Source: Helicostylum pulchrum (taxonomy: Eukaryota > Mucoromycota > Mucoromycetes > Mucorales > Mucoraceae). Taken from it: a stretch of 10,286 nucleotides of DNA. The notes below the pieces were generated by a model. The model was not told the origin of the DNA and did not search any database. It saw only the letters and a program-made list of their open reading frames with translations. The position numbers and the translations under genes were made by a program. How positions within the stretch are numbered: the stretch's first letter is position 1; each line of letters starts with the position of its first letter. The stretch covers positions 1 to 10,286 of the forward strand of contig JAIXMO010000163.1 in NCBI GenBank assembly GCA_025677825.1, given 5' to 3'. Positions 1 to 7,250 of this stretch are shown here, in pieces.

Positions 1-3000
1 ATCATACGATTAGCTGATTTTTGACTGAAAACATAACAAAGTGATTTGTGATCAGTATATAAGGTAAAATGAGTACCCCAAATAAACTTATGAAATTGCT
101 TTAGAGCGTAAATTACTCCGTTTAATTCTCTCATTGAAGTAGAATATAACCGTTCATGTTTGTTAAATGTACGTGACATGAACCCGATATATTTAATTAT
201 AGACGCTTTTCCGTTACTGTTATCAACAGAATCAAACACTTGATAAAGTACACAACCGGTAGCAAAATCGCTTGAATCAGTAGCAATACAATATGGATGA
301 GAATGATCAGGTTGAGACAACACTACATCAGACTGCATGATATTTTTTATCGCATCAAAGTGTATTTGATGTTTTGTAGTCCAAATGAAAGGACCACTTT
401 TCTTAACATCATGAGATCTTAAGGCATCTAATGGAGCCATTAAGGCAGCAGCGTTTGGTATGTGCTGACGAAAGAAATTTACAAACCCTAATAGTGATTG
501 AGCCTGTTTTTGTGTTTTTGGAGGAGGCATATCATCAAGGTTAGTCAGCTTTCTTTTATCTATTCTTTTTCCAGAGGCAGAAATTGAATATCCTAAAAGG
601 TATACGGCTGATTTAGCAAAATGTGATTTCTCGAAATTAATCCTTAAATTATTTTTAGTTAGTATTTCTAATACATTTTTCACATGATAAAAATGAGCCT
701 GCATAGATCTACTAGCTATACAAATATCATCAACAAAGCAGGTAACATAAGGTAAGTCCTTAAATAATGTTAGCATTACCCTGCTAAACAATTGACTAAT
801 TACGGAAATTCCAAATGGGGAACCTCGATACATATATTGCAAATTATTTGGAGCAGTAAATGTTGTTTTTATCTGATCAGCTTCATTTACAGGAAATTGG
901 TTAAATGCTGATTTCAGATCAATTGTAGAAAATACAACACAACCAGTCATAGAATTAAATATATCATTAATTAATGGTAAGCTATGAGAGTTCTTTGAAG
1001 AATCATCAAGAGCTTCATTGAGTTTTCTAGGATCAAGGAGGAGACGAATGTTCTTTTTATCCTTGCAGATAGCACCATCCACATGATCCTTTTTGAATGT
1101 AACCGTCATAGGTAAATTCCAACCAGATGGCTTTGCAGGAACAATAATTTTATCCTTTTCCCAACTTTCAATAATTTCCATTACCTGTTCTTTCAAGGAA
1201 TATGGAATAGGGTATTGGCGGATATTAGCAATAAAGCCTGGCGGGGTTGGTAGATATAATACCGCATCCTTAATTGTACATAAGGTTGTTTTATCCAATT
1301 TTTTATTTTTATCAATATAAGTTTTGATAGCATTTTCAAAAGCGTATTGTTCTTGTTCAGTTCCGAAATTCGTAACATTAGGAACGTAGGCATCGTCATT
1401 TTTTGAACTATCAATAACTTCTTTTTGAAGTGATTTATGTTTCACAGCGACATTAGATAAATAAATTTTAAGTTTAGGTAACAAGTCTACACCAATTAAA
1501 ATTTTTTCGTCATCCGAATTGATGATATTGTCATTGCTTATGATATCAAACTTGTGTTCTATTACCTTTTTTATATTGTCGTATTCAACTAATACAGGAT
1601 CAACTGTTTGTAATCTAGGTATATTACTACCGTCAGCCAATATAAGACTACCAGGAACAGAATGAAATTTGATATTATATTTTTGGGCATATTTTTTACT
1701 TATTAAGCTGACGCTTGCACCAGTATCTATAATACCATAACTGAGAATATTATTTAAAATGATAGGTGTTGCAGGCGATAAAGGACTACAATTAATATTA
1801 CATGGATTGTCATTATCTCCCACATTATTGTTACGTACAGCAAAAACACTCTTGTTACCAACATTGTTGATATTATTGTTGATGGAACTATTTGTGTATG
1901 TTTGAACATATCTATTAAAAAATGAATTGTATTCATTATCCGAAGATTCAGCATCAGAATCATAGTCTATAGAAAGTTTTTCATCATGACAACCAGTGGA
2001 AACAGAATGATTAGGAATGGTTCTATCATTTGATAAATAATTGAGGTTAACAGAATGATCAATGTTATTATTATTATAATTTCCAATATTATAGTTATTT
2101 TTTTTACTGTTTCCAGTATAACTACTTACGGGTTGAACAGGCATTTTATAACCCTTTTTTGAATAGGCAATCTTTTTAGCTTCACAGGTATAAATATGGT
2201 TTGCATCCTCTTTATAGTTTGCAAGCTTACAATAGAAGCAAAGACCTTGAGCCCTCAAAGTATGGTAATCAGCATGTCTGGAGGCAGCAGAAGAAGAGGG
2301 GCCAGAAGCAACAAAGGAGGAAGCCTTTTCTTGATCAACTGGTGATGTCTTCTCATCTTCATTACTAGCCTTTCTTTTTTTATGGATAGTTTTTTGAGAT
2401 CTTGAAGATGCAAGAACCTCATCAATAACAGCGGCATAACCAGAGATAAATCGCTCAAAAAGAGCCCAGTCAGCAGGAGCATGGTGGATCTTTACATTAT
2501 CCAAATCATTGGGGTTTAAGTTACGAAAGTTAACAGAAAGAAGTTGATTGATTTTTCCTTGTACTTTCGAAGGGAAACAATTTAAAAATAAATAAAATAA
2601 CATAACGTTATCAGTATGATTAATTTGTGCAGTAAGAATCACCATTCGGAAACGTTCCAAACACAAAATAAATGATTCGTTTTCCTCGAGAGAAAAACTG
2701 ATCAATCTCTTAGCCAGTGTATGAACACTAGTTTGAGAGGCAAGATCAAAACGTTGCTGCAACACTTTCTTAGCATTAAGCCAGGAAATACTGCTCGAGT
2801 TTTTCAAGTTGAGAGAAAACCAAGTATGATACTTAGATGATCCTTCAAACGCGATTTCAAGGTAGTAGTGCCAAGACTTATTGATATCAAGGGAGTTAGC
2901 TACAAACAAACGTTCAAATTTCAATAGAAAGATAGTTAAGGATAATTCCTTGGCATCTTTATTGTTTGTACCGATGTCCCAAACACTGGCAGAAGGATCC

Positions 3001-3530
3001 ACGTTAAAGATTGGTACATCCTTAAGGGAAACTTGTGGTTTGTTTGAAACAACATAGGCTAAATCGTTGTTAGGTAGCTTATAGTTCATATTAGCGACCA
3101 TGGCATCAATTTGACCCTTAATAAACTCACAATGTTCGTTTACTAATTTAATTTGGCTGTCGACAGTAACGAGTCTAACATCATTACGATCAAGTACACC
3201 CTCGGTAAATAATTTAATCTTCTGCTGATTCAGATTGGCAATAATAACCATAATTTTTTCATATTGGTCATTTAACCTTTCTAGGGCAGTTTTATTTTCT
3301 TCAACGTTCGTATCAGAATTCATGGTATGGTCATTGTTAAAACTTTCTTTAACGCTGATATGGTCTACCATTTCAGTATCTTCAATGGCAATAGGAGATA
3401 CGTCCGTGGCATGTACAACATTATTGGAACTATTGTTACTTAATCCTAAGTTAGTCATGCTATCGGATACAGAAGCGATAACGTTACTAGCGTCAGAAGG
3501 CATAACATCAAGAACAGAAGAAGGATTCAT
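1..3530 (-). CDS. Ty3/Gypsy Gag-Pol polyprotein (5' 1176 codons, open at window edge)
   Basis: One frame runs from ATG at 3530 to base 1 with no stop. The first ~75 residues are Ser/Asn-rich, and about 77-110 are charged and coiled-coil-like. About 170-400 is a Gag capsid-like region. C431-C434-H445-C449 forms a zinc knuckle with an unusually long C-to-H spacing (10 residues instead of 4). An Asn-rich linker follows (about 465-560). The retropepsin-like protease has D602-T-G-A and the later ILIGVDL at 677-683. Reverse transcriptase shows RLLLDPRKLN (829-838), the first catalytic Asp at 871 in STIDLKSAF, SPFG near 904-907, and FVDD at 932-935. RNase H follows with likely catalytic D1085, E1135 and D1160. 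Gag and Pol share one frame, so no frameshift is needed in the part seen. The ATG at 3530 is the first Met after the LTR. The lack of stops suggests coding competence; expression is not shown. Confidence 0.93.
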   Translation of the reverse strand, partial: MNPSSVLDVMPSDASNVIASVSDSMTNLGLSNNSSNNVVHATDVSPIAIEDTEMVDHISVKESFNNDHTMNSDTNVEENKTALERLNDQYEKIMVIIANLNQQKIKLFTEGVLDRNDVRLVTVDSQIKLVNEHCEFIKGQIDAMVANMNYKLPNNDLAYVVSNKPQVSLKDVPIFNVDPSASVWDIGTNNKDAKELSLTIFLLKFERLFVANSLDINKSWHYYLEIAFEGSSKYHTWFSLNLKNSSSISWLNAKKVLQQRFDLASQTSVHTLAKRLISFSLEENESFILCLERFRMVILTAQINHTDNVMLFYLFLNCFPSKVQGKINQLLSVNFRNLNPNDLDNVKIHHAPADWALFERFISGYAAVIDEVLASSRSQKTIHKKRKASNEDEKTSPVDQEKASSFVASGPSSSAASRHADYHTLRAQGLCFYCKLANYKEDANHIYTCEAKKIAYSKKGYKMPVQPVSSYTGNSKKNNYNIGNYNNNNIDHSVNLNYLSNDRTIPNHSVSTGCHDEKLSIDYDSDAESSDNEYNSFFNRYVQTYTNSSINNNINNVGNKSVFAVRNNNVGDNDNPCNINCSPLSPATPIILNNILSYGIIDTGASVSLISKKYAQKYNIKFHSVPGSLILADGSNIPRLQTVDPVLVEYDNIKKVIEHKFDIISNDNIINSDDEKILIGVDLLPKLKIYLSNVAVKHKSLQKEVIDSSKNDDAYVPNVTNFGTEQEQYAFENAIKTYIDKNKKLDKTTLCTIKDAVLYLPTPPGFIANIRQYPIPYSLKEQVMEIIESWEKDKIIVPAKPSGWNLPMTVTFKKDHVDGAICKDKKNIRLLLDPRKLNEALDDSSKNSHSLPLINDIFNSMTGCVVFSTIDLKSAFNQFPVNEADQIKTTFTAPNNLQYMYRGSPFGISVISQLFSRVMLTLFKDLPYVTCFVDDICIASRSMQAHFYHVKNVLEILTKNNLRINFEKSHFAKSAVYLLGYSISASGKRIDKRKLTNLDDMPPPKTQKQAQSLLGFVNFFRQHIPNAAALMAPLDALRSHDVKKSGPFIWTTKHQIHFDAIKNIMQSDVVLSQPDHSHPYCIATDSSDFATGCVLYQVFDSVDNSNGKASIIKYIGFMSRTFNKHERLYSTSMRELNGVIYALKQFHKFIWGTHFTLYTDHKSLCYVFSQKSANRM
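1387..3163 (-). repeat. Left arm of a 1777-bp near-perfect inverted repeat
   Basis: This is the reverse complement of 8510-10286 with no insertion or deletion: paired positions always sum to 11673. Comparing block by block I find six substitutions, at 3114, 3083, 3075, 2779, 2648 and 2122. Three of them change the Gag protein (residues 150, 251 and 470) and three are silent. The arm covers Gag from residue 124 through protease. The left boundary here is only the window limit of the other arm. Confidence 0.97.
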
Positions 3531-3609
3531 CTTAAAAAATGTGATAAATAGTATCAAATTAAAATAATAAAAGAGACAACAGTAAATAAGATGAAACTTC
3601 TTATAGATC

Positions 3610-3615
3610 TTTATT
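3610..3615 (-). terminator. AATAAA poly(A) signal in the LTR
   Basis: The minus strand reads CAATAAAG downstream of the TATA-like box. In the 3' LTR copy the same motif would specify cleavage and polyadenylation of the retrotransposon RNA. It helps define the U3-R order. Confidence 0.5.
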
Positions 3616-3645
3616 GATTAAAATTACTTTTAAAAAACAAGAGAG

Positions 3646-3663
3646 GGAGCAAAAGGTTGCTCC
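3646..3663. repeat. 7-bp GC-richer hairpin within the LTR
   Basis: GGAGCAA at 3646-3652 pairs with TTGCTCC at 3657-3663 around a tight 4-nt loop. It sits between the TATA-like box and the poly(A) signal, so on the minus strand it would fall near the start of R in the transcript. Structured R regions are common in LTR elements. Confidence 0.5.
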
Positions 3664-3673
3664 TCTTAATATT

Positions 3674-3682
3674 CTTTTTATA
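3674..3682 (-). promoter_or_regulatory. TATA-like box in the LTR
   Basis: The minus strand reads TATAAAAAG, about 145 nt upstream of the gag start and about 60 nt before the LTR poly(A) signal. This fits a U3 promoter driving the genomic transcript. Confidence 0.5.
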
Positions 3683-3762
3683 GTCAAAGAACAACCAGGG
3701 TAACATGACTGTTGTTTAAGGTGGTACAAGTAAATGGCTAAAATGTTAATTAGTACAATGGT

Positions 3763-3789
3763 ATTGAGGTGTTACGTGAGAACCTCAAT
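3763..3789. repeat. Perfect 8-bp hairpin near the outer LTR end
   Basis: ATTGAGGT at 3763-3770 pairs with ACCTCAAT at 3782-3789 around an 11-nt loop. It lies 13 bp inside the putative LTR terminus at 3802 and could be an integrase or host-factor site, or only a sequence quirk. Confidence 0.55.
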
Positions 3790-3819
3790 TATTTAAGGTA
3801 CAGTCTCTTGCGTTAATTT

Positions 3820-5518
3820 ATGGTAAAATACCACAATAGGTCTTTCAAGATTTTTCCTGAAACAAAAAGATTGGATTATTCAGGTTTTGAATCACATCAT
3901 TATCCGTCAAATAACAACAAGGTTCTGAATGATTTGCAAGCGGATAAATGGTATAGATGTAAAAATAAGGCTGAAAGGAGAATTCAAGAAAGGGCTCATG
4001 GTATGAGATTTAGCATTCTTAGAAGTTTACGGTACCTCGATCTTGTTAAAAGTACATCGCAAGACTATTTACATTGTATATGGCTTGGATTAGCAAAATC
4101 AATAATGATCAAGTATTCAGAAAGCGGTTTTTTTACAGAAAAGCACTACCAGAGGTAAATAATATTATTATAATAGCAACAACAAAAAACTTACATTCTA
4201 TATTTTATCTAGCATGGCCGTCCTAGCATCTAGCGTAATATTACCAAATGGCTATCACTCCATAGTACACAAAATCAAAGGTGGATTTTCTTACATGAAA
4301 GGAAGCGAGTTTGAAGTCTGGACATTACATTATTCTGAATATGTTTTAAAAAATATGGTTGTAGATGAAAGGCTTCAGGGAGGATTCAAAAGACGACATT
4401 ACGATAATTGGATAAACTTTGTACAGGCCTGTCGTATTATTGTTTTGCCGTCTATTTCGATGCGGAAAGCTGCCGAAGGTCGGGAACTATTACGATCTTT
4501 CTGTACTGGTTATTCACACTTGTTTGGACCAGAATCTATTAAACCAAACTTTCATTACACACTCCACTTATATGACAACATTGAACAATTCGGAAGCTCA
4601 TTTAATACATCTTGCTTTTCGCTTGAAAGAATGAATGGAGTTTTGAAAAATTCAACAGAAAATCGAAACATCTCCTCTATTCAACATACATATATGTCAA
4701 ACTTTTTAGAAAGCATCCACGCACCTTCCTTGATAAGAGAAATGGGCGAAGGCTTTTTATCAAAAGACCAGCTTAATGTTCTTGGTGCAACTGCAACCTC
4801 TTCTTCTTCCTACATACCAGTGAATTATCAAGCCCGTATCAGTTTTTACAATTTGTCCTCCTATGAATTCACAAGAAATGATGGTGTTGTAACTGGCTCA
4901 GAAGATTTATATTGTAAGGACAAAGCAGCTAATTTCGAACTAATCAAGAACTCTGATATGGATGCTGATCACCTCAAACTACTACTTGAATATTACTCCA
5001 TCTGCTACCCTCATCAATCCTTTACAACCTTTTTTCACTTGTCGAATATTTCTCCCTATTCAACTTCCACAGTTCCAATTTTGGTCGACCGCAGTATTAA
5101 AGTATTCAAGACATTTCAATCCGATGTTATTTATAGTAGTCGTTTGGCAAGATCAATGAAAGGGGCATATATACAAGCATTTTTTAAAGGACCTTGCGTA
5201 AATGATTCTGTTGCAAGTTATTACGGTGAGGTACAATATTTTTTTCAACACTCCCTGACACTCGAAAAAAAGAATACACCACATACGTTTGCCTTTGTAA
5301 AATGGTTTCGTCGATTCAGCCTCAACTCCAGTAATTATGACGAAACGAGCATTGAGTTCTGTAAAGGCTTTGAAGACTGGAATGCTCATTGTATTTTGCC
5401 GGTTCATCGAATTTATAGCCCTATCACTGTTGCCTGCATTAAAGATAATTCTACTAATCCAAAGGTTCCTCTTGGCTGTATCGTAATAATCCCTCAAGAA
5501 AAAAAACTTTTTGTCTAA
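3820..5518 (+). CDS. Tnp2/CACTA-like transposase, 5'-truncated, two exons
   Basis: Exon 1 is 3820-4154 and exon 2 is 4213-5518. Splicing out 4155-4212 joins them in frame through a Ser codon, giving 546 residues. Recognisable parts in order: RERAHGMRFS; LRYLDLV leading into QDYLHCIWLG, which resembles the D-x-x-H stretch of fungal Tnp2-type transposases (Asp82, His85); VHKIKGGFSYM...FEVWTLHYS; and PNFHYTLHLYDNIEQFGSSF followed by FSLERMNGVLK, whose Glu250 is a good candidate for the catalytic acid of the DDE triad. The C-terminal ~300 residues are not recognisable. The N-terminal portion with the earlier catalytic Asp residues is missing: an in-frame TAA lies at 3814 and the Ty3 LTR ends at 3802. 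Met3820 is therefore probably not the native start, and an acceptor at 3838-3839 is another possible exon edge. Likely an inactive remnant. Subfamily (CACTA, Plavaka or KDZ-like) is uncertain. Confidence 0.75.
4155..4212 (+). other. Intron in the transposase gene (58 nt)
   Basis: It begins GTAAAT and ends TTTTATCTAG, with a CTTAC branch-like site about 20 nt before the acceptor. Removal joins two frames that both match the same transposase type. Read-through would stop at the TAA at 4156-4158. Confidence 0.8.
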
Positions 5519-5537
5519 ACCATTTCATACATGTATT

Positions 5538-5543
5538 AATAAA
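5538..5543 (+). terminator. AATAAA poly(A) signal after the transposase gene
   Basis: The motif is 20 nt past the transposase stop codon and is followed by T-rich and A-rich sequence. This is a suitable position for 3'-end formation. Confidence 0.5.
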
Positions 5544-5623
5544 TATTTTTATCCCATTCCAAAAAAAAAAGTTTCATTCATCGATACCTTGTTATTGTCC
5601 AAAAAAAAGGGGCGGGGTGTTAA

Positions 5624-5780
5624 GGCTGCGTATTTAACGCGTTTATTGAAAGAGGAAGGAAACAATATGGTGAAAACGATGTAGAAAAAAAAATAGATGT
5701 TGACCAAGATGATTCCGAAAAAAAAAGGAAAAGGAAAAAGGGAGGAAAGGAAGGGAAAAAAAAGCTTTGTTACGCAGGCT
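5624..5780 (+). other. Purine-rich open stretch, possible coding relic
   Basis: After TAA at 5621-5623 a plus-strand frame stays open through this stretch and beyond. It reads FNAFIERGRKQYGENDVEK, then an acidic patch, then a Lys/Arg/Gly-rich run. It has no ATG and no recognisable family, and further on it overlaps the antisense last exon of the neighbouring gene. The composition looks partly protein-like, but a purine-rich strand easily gives Lys/Glu/Gly frames. I regard it as a possible exon relic only. Confidence 0.15.
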
Positions 5781-5796
5781 AAAAAAAACGCACTAT

Positions 5797-5806
5797 TTAT
5801 TTATTT
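5797..5806 (-). terminator. Overlapping AATAAA signals after the four-exon gene
   Basis: The minus strand reads AATAAATAAA about 20 nt beyond the stop codon at 5827-5825. The placement supports this as the true 3' end of the spliced gene. Confidence 0.5.
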
Positions 5807-5824
5807 GTACAAAAAAGAATTATT

Positions 5825-7107
5825 TTATGCTTTCGACCATGCGGGGGCTTGATCCAAATATTGATTTTTTATTTCAATTGTCTTGGTTCTTCCTTTCATT
5901 CTGAGCTCTTTTTCTTTTTTGGCATTTTTTCGAATTTGAAGATCAAATTCGTCAAACTTTTCGAATGCTTCAATACCCTTTAAAACAAATAATAGTTAGT
6001 GTTTATATCTAAACAATATTCATGAATATAACTATCTACCTTTCTTGAACGCCAAGACGGACGAATTACTTTCAATTTTATACTTTTTTCTACCTCTCCT
6101 GCTTCCGTATCGGTACTCTCCTCGTCACTTTGCAATTGTTCCAATGCAAGATTAAAAACATCATTACCGAAAAGAGTTTTCATTTCGGACCCGAAAACGG
6201 AATGTGCCATTACTTTCTTTCTGTGTTTAAGCTTCTATATTTTAAAAAAAAGTAAGTCCAAGTGACAGGAATTGTTTCATACTACATAATTGACTTACGG
6301 TGACACGTCTGCCTTTTCTAACGTTAAGCTTCTTCTTGGCAGCCTTTTTTTCTTCCGATTCAGCTAGATTTGCTTTCTGTCTGTGAAAAACGAGCACAAC
6401 TTTAGCTTTTATCTCTCTATATGATACAATACTGTTCCACAACTTATTAGTGATATTTTCAATCTGTGATCCGACATAAGCAATAACATTATTGGTTACA
6501 GTTTCATTATTAGTGCCGGCTAAAGGCTTTGTATAATCCCACACCAGGTTCTCTGGAGCACCCTTCTGATTATCCAAAGAGGTACGGATCCACCCCTATT
6601 TCTGAAGTTAGTTTGAAATATGCTATAAAATTTATTAGAATAATTACTTACAGAAAGCATGTTATACATAGCTGTTCCTGGTCGAAAAAGTGTGCTATCG
6701 GACTGGCAAGTTACAAGCTCCCTTGGTTCAGACGATCCTTCAAGTTTGCTTAAGATAATATCCAACTTTGACTCAATTCTCTCCAGACGGTCAATCCTAG
6801 ATTCAATTCTATCGAAACGGTCTTCAAAGCGTGATATCTTCGCGTCCAGTTTTTTTAAATCACTCTTTATACTGTCCCAGGTATTACTAGCTCCAGTCGC
6901 AAAAAAGCTTCTTGATAAGGCGGCAGTCATATCCGAGCCATTGGACACTCCCGAAAGTGATATAGATGGTGCCAGGACAGAAAACGATTGTTGGGTGTCT
7001 ACGGACATGTCTTCACGAGAAGCTGAATTGGCAGATGACACTGAGCTACTTCGGCTTCTAGTTCTACTGGAGATCAAAGAGTTGTTAAGGCGAGAAGGGT
7101 TTTGCAT
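5825..7107 (-). CDS. Four-exon hypothetical protein, coiled coil plus basic/acidic C-terminal half
   Basis: Exons on the minus strand are 7107-6652, 6595-6299, 6234-6040 and 5977-5825. All junctions are phase 0, giving about 366 residues and a TAA stop. Residues 1-70 are Ser/Arg/Thr-rich and probably disordered. About 77-123 form heptads rich in Asp, Arg, Ile and Leu (RFDRIESRIDRLERIESKLD), a likely coiled coil. Exon 2 (153-251) starts GWIRTSLDNQ, includes WDYTKP, and ends in a Lys/Arg cluster that continues into exon 3 as RKGRRVT-KLKHRKK, a likely nuclear localisation or DNA-binding segment. An acidic run QSDEESTDTE and then RPSWRSRK follow in exon 3. Exon 4 is charged and ends in PAWSKA. 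I do not recognise the family. A nuclear DNA-binding or transposon-associated protein is a guess from composition. It converges on the transposase remnant, with 306 bp between stops. The frame continuity across three introns is strong evidence that it is a real gene. Confidence 0.8.
5978..6039 (-). other. Intron 3 of the four-exon gene (62 nt)
   Basis: It starts GTAGAT and ends TTTTAAAG, with a clear CACTAAC branch site about 20 nt upstream of the acceptor. Without splicing, the frame would end at 5980-5982 after 19 unrelated residues. With splicing, a 50-residue charged tail follows. Confidence 0.75.
6235..6298 (-). other. Intron 2 of the four-exon gene (64 nt)
   Basis: It starts GTAAGT and ends AATATAG, with a CTTAC branch-like site and a T-tract before the acceptor. 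Splicing joins RKGRRVT to KLKHRKK without a shift and removes an in-frame TAG at the intron end. Confidence 0.8.
6596..6651 (-). other. Intron 1 of the four-exon gene (56 nt)
   Basis: It starts GTAAGT and ends AAATAG, with ACTAAC 12 nt or so before the acceptor. A nearer CAG at 6604-6602 would put a TAG in frame, so 6596 is preferred. A later CAG at 6568-6566 would also keep the frame and drop ten residues. Confidence 0.7.
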
Positions 7108-7250
7108 TGTAAAATAATATCAGATATAGATGTAAAGAGATATGTAAAGGAAAAAAAAAATCGACTTTGACATCCATATATATACTCTTTCAATAATTAG
7201 CCCGGTATATTTTTTTTATTAGGCAAAATCTTATAATTCGTATAATAGCT
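7108..7250 (-). promoter_or_regulatory. Probable promoter region of the four-exon gene
   Basis: On the minus strand a GAGTATATATATGG element (about 7173-7186) lies about 70 nt upstream of the ATG at 7107. A pyrimidine-rich tract at 7151-7160 comes between them. Both are typical of fungal core promoters, but in DNA this AT-rich the TATA match is weak evidence. Confidence 0.35.

Larger units (their letters stand above)
1..3802 (-). mobile_element. Ty3/Gypsy-type LTR retrotransposon, 5' portion
   Basis: From 3802 leftward on the minus strand I read a putative 5' LTR, then one gag-pol frame that leaves the window at base 1. The domain order Gag, zinc knuckle, aspartic protease, reverse transcriptase, RNase H fits Ty3/Gypsy (Metaviridae) elements. 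In Ty1/Copia elements integrase would come before reverse transcriptase. Integrase and the 3' LTR should lie to the left of the window. The element appears young: the visible frame has no stop or frameshift, and most of it is about 99.7% identical to the copy at 8510-10286. It directly abuts the broken transposase gene at 3803, which suggests insertion into that gene. Target-site duplication cannot be tested because the other end is not in view. Confidence 0.92.
3540..3802 (-). repeat. Putative 5' LTR of the Ty3/Gypsy element (about 263 bp)
   Basis: The segment is bounded on the plus strand by TGTGAT at 3540 and GGTACA ending at 3802, giving the expected TG...CA ends with a 3-bp TGT/ACA inverted terminus. 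On the minus strand it holds a TATA-like box and then an AATAAA signal, the usual U3-R order. The outer edge at 3802 is supported by transposase-like coding sequence starting just beyond it. The inner edge is uncertain: if it is at 3540, only 9 nt separate it from the gag ATG and I see no TGG-type primer-binding site. An inner edge near 3592 is an alternative. The partner LTR is outside the window, so the boundaries cannot be confirmed by comparison. Confidence 0.6.
5519..5824. other. Convergent intergenic region with homopolymer and purine-rich tracts
   Basis: This stretch separates the stops of the two converging genes. It has A8-A10 runs, a G-rich patch at 5609-5618, a palindromic AACGCGTT near 5636-5643, and a strongly purine-rich stretch at 5648-5764. 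Poly(A) signals for both genes lie at its edges. Confidence 0.6.

Noticed and set aside
1754..1963. 69-codon frame, repeated at 9710-9919
   Set aside because: Same reason: a shadow of the Asn-rich Gag linker copied in both arms.
2255..2482. 75-codon Leu-rich frame, repeated at 9191-9418
   Set aside because: Its duplication only reflects the inverted repeat. It overlaps gag in another frame and the Leu richness follows from codon content.
3235..3567. 110-codon plus-strand frame
   Set aside because: Antisense to the Gag N-terminus, which belongs to a single 1176-codon frame.
5153..5497. 114-codon minus-strand frame
   Set aside because: Antisense shadow inside exon 2 of the transposase, with no recognisable motif.
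6659..7117. 152-codon plus-strand frame
   Set aside because: It lies almost wholly antisense to exon 1 of the four-exon gene. The minus strand has the splice sites, coiled-coil pattern and continuing exons.
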